A stretch of DNA of 64,000 nt from Aequorivita sublithincola DSM 14238 (lineage in GTDB: Bacteria > Bacteroidota > Bacteroidia > Flavobacteriales > Flavobacteriaceae), in the NCBI RefSeq assembly GCF_000265385.1, contig NC_018013.1, positions 1,391,001 to 1,455,000 of the forward strand. Reading direction: 5' to 3'. Both the position numbers and the translations under genes were made by a program. The notes under the pieces were generated by a model. The model did no database searches. It was not told the DNA's origin and saw nothing but the letters and a program-made list of their open reading frames with translations. Below, in pieces: positions 59,838 to 64,000 of the stretch (within the stretch, counting starts at the first letter, position 1; each line of letters opens with the position of its first letter).

Positions 59838-60113
59838 TTAATCTGCCAAAACCATCACACGATTATTGTTACATTCAACAGTTCCGCCAGAAATAGGTAA
59901 TACCCATTTTCCATCTTCTTGTGTGAATTTACCTTTAAAAGCTTCCGCAATAGTTGGGTTTCCTTTAAACTTCACTTTTCCTTCCTGCAAAACAGAAACA
60001 ATAGGAGCGTGATTATTCAGCATTTGAAATTCACCTTCCACACCAGGAACGGTTATGCTTTCTACTTCTCCAGCAACTAAGGATGCTTCGGGGGTTACTA
60101 TTTCTAAGTACAT
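59838..60113 (-). CDS. atpC: ATP synthase epsilon subunit (F1 sector)
   Basis: A 91-residue epsilon subunit consisting of the beta-sandwich domain (YLEIVTPEASLVAGEVESITVPGVEGEFQMLNNHAPIVSVL). It lacks the usual C-terminal helical hairpin of about 45 residues that inhibits ATP hydrolysis; such short forms are known in Bacteroidota. It is downstream of atpD after a 75-base gap filled with heptamer repeats. Confidence 0.93.
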   Translation of the reverse strand: MYLEIVTPEASLVAGEVESITVPGVEGEFQMLNNHAPIVSVLQEGKVKFKGNPTIAEAFKGKFTQEDGKWVLPISGGTVECNNNRVMVLAD

Positions 60114-60122
60114 TCTTTTGTA

Positions 60123-60178
60123 GTTATGAGTTATGAGTTATGAGTTATGGGCAACTCTGCACTCATAACTCATAACTC
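60123..60178. repeat. Heptamer repeat hairpin between atpD and atpC
   Basis: Four GTTATGA units (the last GTTATGG, 60123-60149) followed by two CTCATAA units and CTC (60162-60178). The two halves are complementary and give a stem of up to 17 bases. It lies within the atpD-atpC message. Confidence 0.85.
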
Positions 60179-60188
60179 TGAACTTGTT

Positions 60189-61709
<1,521 letters not shown>

Positions 61710-61755
61710 TTATAGTTATCTAAGAGTGAAAAAACCACCCCTGTTTTGAACGGTG

Positions 61756-61787
61756 CAAAGATAGTTTTTTCTGAATGATATTTGCAA
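61756..61787 (-). promoter_or_regulatory. atpD-atpC promoter, TTG-N21-TATCTTTG
   Basis: On the plus strand CAAAGATA (61756-61763), 21 bases, CAA (61785-61787). The leader to the atpD ATG is about 60 bases. Confidence 0.7.
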
Positions 61788-61861
61788 TGGAATTTTTAAA
61801 AAAATTCTTATTGCAAAATGCCAGACTTAATAGGATTTTAATATCTTTTAGGTTCTAACAA

Positions 61862-62755
61862 CTATAGCTTTTCACACAATCCACGAACTTCTTTCGTAAA
61901 AAGAGCAATTATTCTTTTCTGAAGAGCATCTTCTTTTGAAACAACCCTTCCATCAATTTCAATAATTGGCGTTAATTCGCCCATAGTACCGGTTGCCAAA
62001 ACCCCATCTGCATTGTAGAATTGAGAAAGTGTGATGTCTTGTTCTTCAATTTCAATTGAATTCTTTTTACACATTTCTATCACTGAATTTCTCGTAATTC
62101 CTGGGAGACAGGCGTGAGCATAAGGCGTAAAGACCTTTCCATTTTTAACCATAAATAGGTTGCTACCATTCAGTTCAGCTATAAAACCACGGTCGTCTAG
62201 CATCAATCCAGCGTCTTTTCCAGCAACATTTGCTTGAATTTTAGCGATTATATTATTGAGTAAGTTATTATGATGGATTTTACTGTCCAAAAATTGTGGA
62301 GAGTTTCTGCGTTGGCTAGTGCTAATAACTTTTATGCCGTGATTATTATCATATACCAGTGGTTTCCACTCGGCTAAAACAATTAAGCAAGAGCCGTTTT
62401 GGTTGAGTCGTGGATCCATACCGCTGGTTATTTTTTCGCCACGTGTTAATGTTAAACGAATGTGAGTATCATCATTCATTCCATTGGAATCGAGGGTTTG
62501 CTTTATTGCTTTTTTGATGAATTCTTTGGAAGGAATATCTACAAATGCCAATGTTTTAGCAGATTCGTGAAGACGGGTTAAGTGTTTATCCATACAAACC
62601 ACGCCTTCTGGATAAACGCGTAAACCTTCCCAAACCGCGTCGCCGCCTTGGACTGAGCTATCAAAAACCGAAACTTTTGCTTCACTTCGTGGATAGAGTT
62701 TGTCTTTTATAAATACTTGGATGTTATCGTTTTTGGGGTTGGATTTTTGAAGCAT
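61862..62755 (-). CDS. Class IV PLP aminotransferase (branched-chain aminotransferase-like)
   Basis: A 297-residue fold-type IV aminotransferase. It shows SVQGGDAVWEGLRVYPEGVVCMDKHLTRLHESA near the N-terminus, the probable PLP lysine region DSKIHHNNLLNNIIAKIQANVAG, and the C-terminal GFIAELNGSNLFMVKNG and LATGTMGELTPIIEIDGR. Likely activities are branched-chain amino acid transamination or a D-amino-acid or aminodeoxychorismate-lyase relative; the sequence does not settle which. It is preceded by heptamer repeats. Confidence 0.88.
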   Translation of the reverse strand: MLQKSNPKNDNIQVFIKDKLYPRSEAKVSVFDSSVQGGDAVWEGLRVYPEGVVCMDKHLTRLHESAKTLAFVDIPSKEFIKKAIKQTLDSNGMNDDTHIRLTLTRGEKITSGMDPRLNQNGSCLIVLAEWKPLVYDNNHGIKVISTSQRRNSPQFLDSKIHHNNLLNNIIAKIQANVAGKDAGLMLDDRGFIAELNGSNLFMVKNGKVFTPYAHACLPGITRNSVIEMCKKNSIEIEEQDITLSQFYNADGVLATGTMGELTPIIEIDGRVVSKEDALQKRIIALFTKEVRGLCEKL

Positions 62756-62762
62756 AATTTAT

Positions 62763-62783
62763 CTGTTGTCTGTTGTCTGTTGT
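62763..62783. repeat. Heptamer tandem repeat (CTGTTGT x3)
   Basis: Three perfect CTGTTGT units in the 64-base gap between the sulfotransferase and aminotransferase genes, 7 bases upstream of the aminotransferase start. Confidence 0.8.
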
Positions 62784-62819
62784 CGGTTAATTGTATTGTT
62801 AAATGGAAACAAGTTTCCT

Positions 62820-63557
62820 TTATATTAAAATATTGTTTTTTAAAGTTTCATAGTAAGGTAAAGCTTCTAGTAACAGAGGTTCCAAGTGCGCTGATAATTG
62901 TTGCGAGCTGCTTTTTTGAAGTGCAAAACCTTCAGAATTGTGAACATTTGCGTACCAATGTTTTGCCCAAATACCATCTTCTGGTATTCCGCCTTTTTTC
63001 CAATGAAGCATTTTTTCTGAAAAAGAAATGTTCAGCAAGCTACAAAGTTTTTTGAGATAGGTTTTAGGATTTTTTAAAAGTTCATCGCTATCAATAACAA
63101 TTGGTGTTTTTCCGTTATTGTTCAGAAATAAAAACAGTTCCGAAGCCTTTTTGATACCAATATCGTTCAAAGTTGGTTTGTGAATCACTTTTGAAAAGGA
63201 GGCGATCAATTTTTTGGGATGCCGAATAAGGATTACATTTTCCCAATTCAAAATAAAATTTGGCGAATCGGTTAAATAATGATGCGCCATTCCTTTTACA
63301 AAAACATTTTTTTCTCCTGCCCGTCCGGCAGGCGGGTTTGAAAGTGAATTTATTCCTTCCACTACTTTTTCTTCCTTCAATTCCATGGTTTCTAAAATTT
63401 CCTTTTGTGAAGGATGCTCGCTTTCAAAAGAACCATTTTGAAGATAATAGCCGTAAAAAGGCTCGTCTAAAACTACAATGTCTTCAAGTTGCGAGAAGGA
63501 ATACATTAGTGCCGTTGAAAGATTTCGAGGGCCAGAAATTAGGTTGATGACTTTCAT
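62820..63557 (-). CDS. Sulfotransferase-like protein
   Basis: A 245-residue P-loop protein. The N-terminal phosphosulfate-binding loop is SGPRNLSTALMYSFSQ, DEPFYGYYL follows, and the 3'-phosphate region shows VILIRHPKKLIASFSKV. These match sulfotransferase-like proteins often found next to aminotransferases of this type. Residues 75-81 (PPAGRAG) are encoded by a GC-rich palindrome of 21 bases that looks like a dispersed repeat inserted in frame. Confidence 0.85.
   Translation of the reverse strand: MKVINLISGPRNLSTALMYSFSQLEDIVVLDEPFYGYYLQNGSFESEHPSQKEILETMELKEEKVVEGINSLSNPPAGRAGEKNVFVKGMAHHYLTDSPNFILNWENVILIRHPKKLIASFSKVIHKPTLNDIGIKKASELFLFLNNNGKTPIVIDSDELLKNPKTYLKKLCSLLNISFSEKMLHWKKGGIPEDGIWAKHWYANVHNSEGFALQKSSSQQLSAHLEPLLLEALPYYETLKNNILI
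63316..63336. repeat. Dispersed GC-rich palindrome inside the sulfotransferase gene
   Basis: A 21-base block at 63316-63336 with CCTGCC...GGCAGG arms and a GC content far above the gene. It equals exactly 7 codons (PPAGRAG on the minus strand). Similar blocks are common between genes in Bacteroidota. Confidence 0.7.
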
Positions 63558-63673
63558 TATTTAAAAGTATCAATTTATTTGGAAATAGGATACTTTGAGT
63601 CACGACGTTTTGACACAAGACTAAAAGGAATCAAGAAACAAGAGTTTTTGGAAGGAAAGGAAAAAACTCGAAA

Positions 63674-64000
63674 TTATCTTTTCAAGTAGATTTCCATATA
63701 ATTTGCGGTTGTAAGGTATTCGTTTCGCAAATTGTCGAGATGCTTCATTATATTTTTGTAAGCTGGGTCGGATTCTTTTAAATTGTCCTGAAATGTTTCA
63801 TCAGTCACCGTTAAAGCAATATACCAAGAACCCGATCGAGATGTATAATGATTTTCGAAAACTGGATCAATCCCTTTGCTATCCATGGCAGCATCAGCCA
63901 CAATTGGCACAAGATTGACGGTTTTTGTATTTCGCTCTACTTCATAAAAAGTGAGGTAATATTTTTTGTTGTCTATGCTTATTGGCACATTTGCACCTCC
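63674..64000 (-). CDS. C-terminal part of an unknown protein (cut by right edge)
   Basis: The frame is open to the window edge: the codons before the GTG at 63988 read GGA GGT GCA AAT, so the GTG may be internal. The visible 109 residues form a soluble domain (VPISIDNKKYYLTFYEVERNTKTVNLVPIV, GSWYIALTVTDETFQDNL, NYMEIYLKR). I recognise no family. It is on the same strand as the sulfotransferase gene, separated by a 116-base gap. Confidence 0.65.
   Translation of the reverse strand, partial: GGANVPISIDNKKYYLTFYEVERNTKTVNLVPIVADAAMDSKGIDPVFENHYTSRSGSWYIALTVTDETFQDNLKESDPAYKNIMKHLDNLRNEYLTTANYMEIYLKR

Overview
The window comes from a low-GC member of the Bacteroidota, almost certainly a marine or environmental Flavobacteriaceae. 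Four things in the sequence point there. There are gliding-motility lipoproteins and membrane proteins (GldD, GldE, GldH). Several secreted proteins carry C-terminal type IX secretion (T9SS) sorting domains. Promoters have the Bacteroidota form TTG/TTTG - about 19-21 bases - TAnnTTTG and lie very close to start codons. Ribosomal protein L21 carries the long C-terminal extension seen in flavobacteria. The genus cannot be fixed from the sequence alone.

Layout. 1-3.8 kb: a MATE exporter cut by the left edge, ferrochelatase (hemH), a HEPN/MNT toxin-antitoxin pair, an unknown basic protein and an AraC-type regulator. 4.0-12.6 kb: a long co-directional heme operon, hemA-hemC-(ktrB-ktrA)-hemD-hemE-DUF6973-EI24-hemF, with two potassium-transport genes embedded in it. 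A perfect inverted repeat lies between the AraC gene and hemA. 12.6-16.4 kb: a convergent SF2 helicase with apparent membrane segments, then hemB. 16.4-20.4 kb: small exported and membrane proteins, a CNNM/CBS protein, Ogt, a PolB-type exonuclease and a repeat lipoprotein. 20.4-26.9 kb: a secreted M4 metalloprotease, a double ABC ATPase and a two-subunit CoA-transferase. 27-32.2 kb: a ricT-gldH-PBP1A operon and trhO. 32.4-36.8 kb: a T9SS cargo protein, recA, an ECF sigma factor and a membrane-plus-barrel partner. 37-41.3 kb: plsC, trpS, an orphan antitoxin, dprA and an HU-like/SPOR protein. 41.5-48.7 kb: a thioesterase and two tandem secreted subtilases. 48.9-55.3 kb, all minus strand: rpmA, rplU, a DUF4199 protein, gldD, gldE, ssb, a zinc-ribbon protein and mutY. 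55.4-58.3 kb: an HU protein, a tiny basic Thx-like protein, RNase G and recX. 58.3-64 kb, minus strand: an outer-membrane protein, a cupin/JmjC-like protein, atpC, atpD, an aminotransferase, a sulfotransferase and a gene cut by the right edge.

How it works together. HemA, C, D, E, F, B and H cover most of the path from glutamyl-tRNA to protoheme; HemL and the protoporphyrinogen oxidase are not in the window. Envelope and surface functions (gliding, T9SS cargo, PBP1A, SPOR, ECF signalling) form the second theme. Informational genes (recA, recX, dprA, ssb, mutY, trpS, L21/L27, RNase G) form the third.

The window is mostly conserved chromosome. I see no prophage, insertion sequence, CRISPR array, tRNA or rRNA. 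The unusual material is regulatory and repetitive: leaderless-looking promoters, heptamer tandem repeats of a different sequence at each locus, dispersed palindromes (two of them inside coding sequences and in frame), and one repeat that also serves as a terminator.
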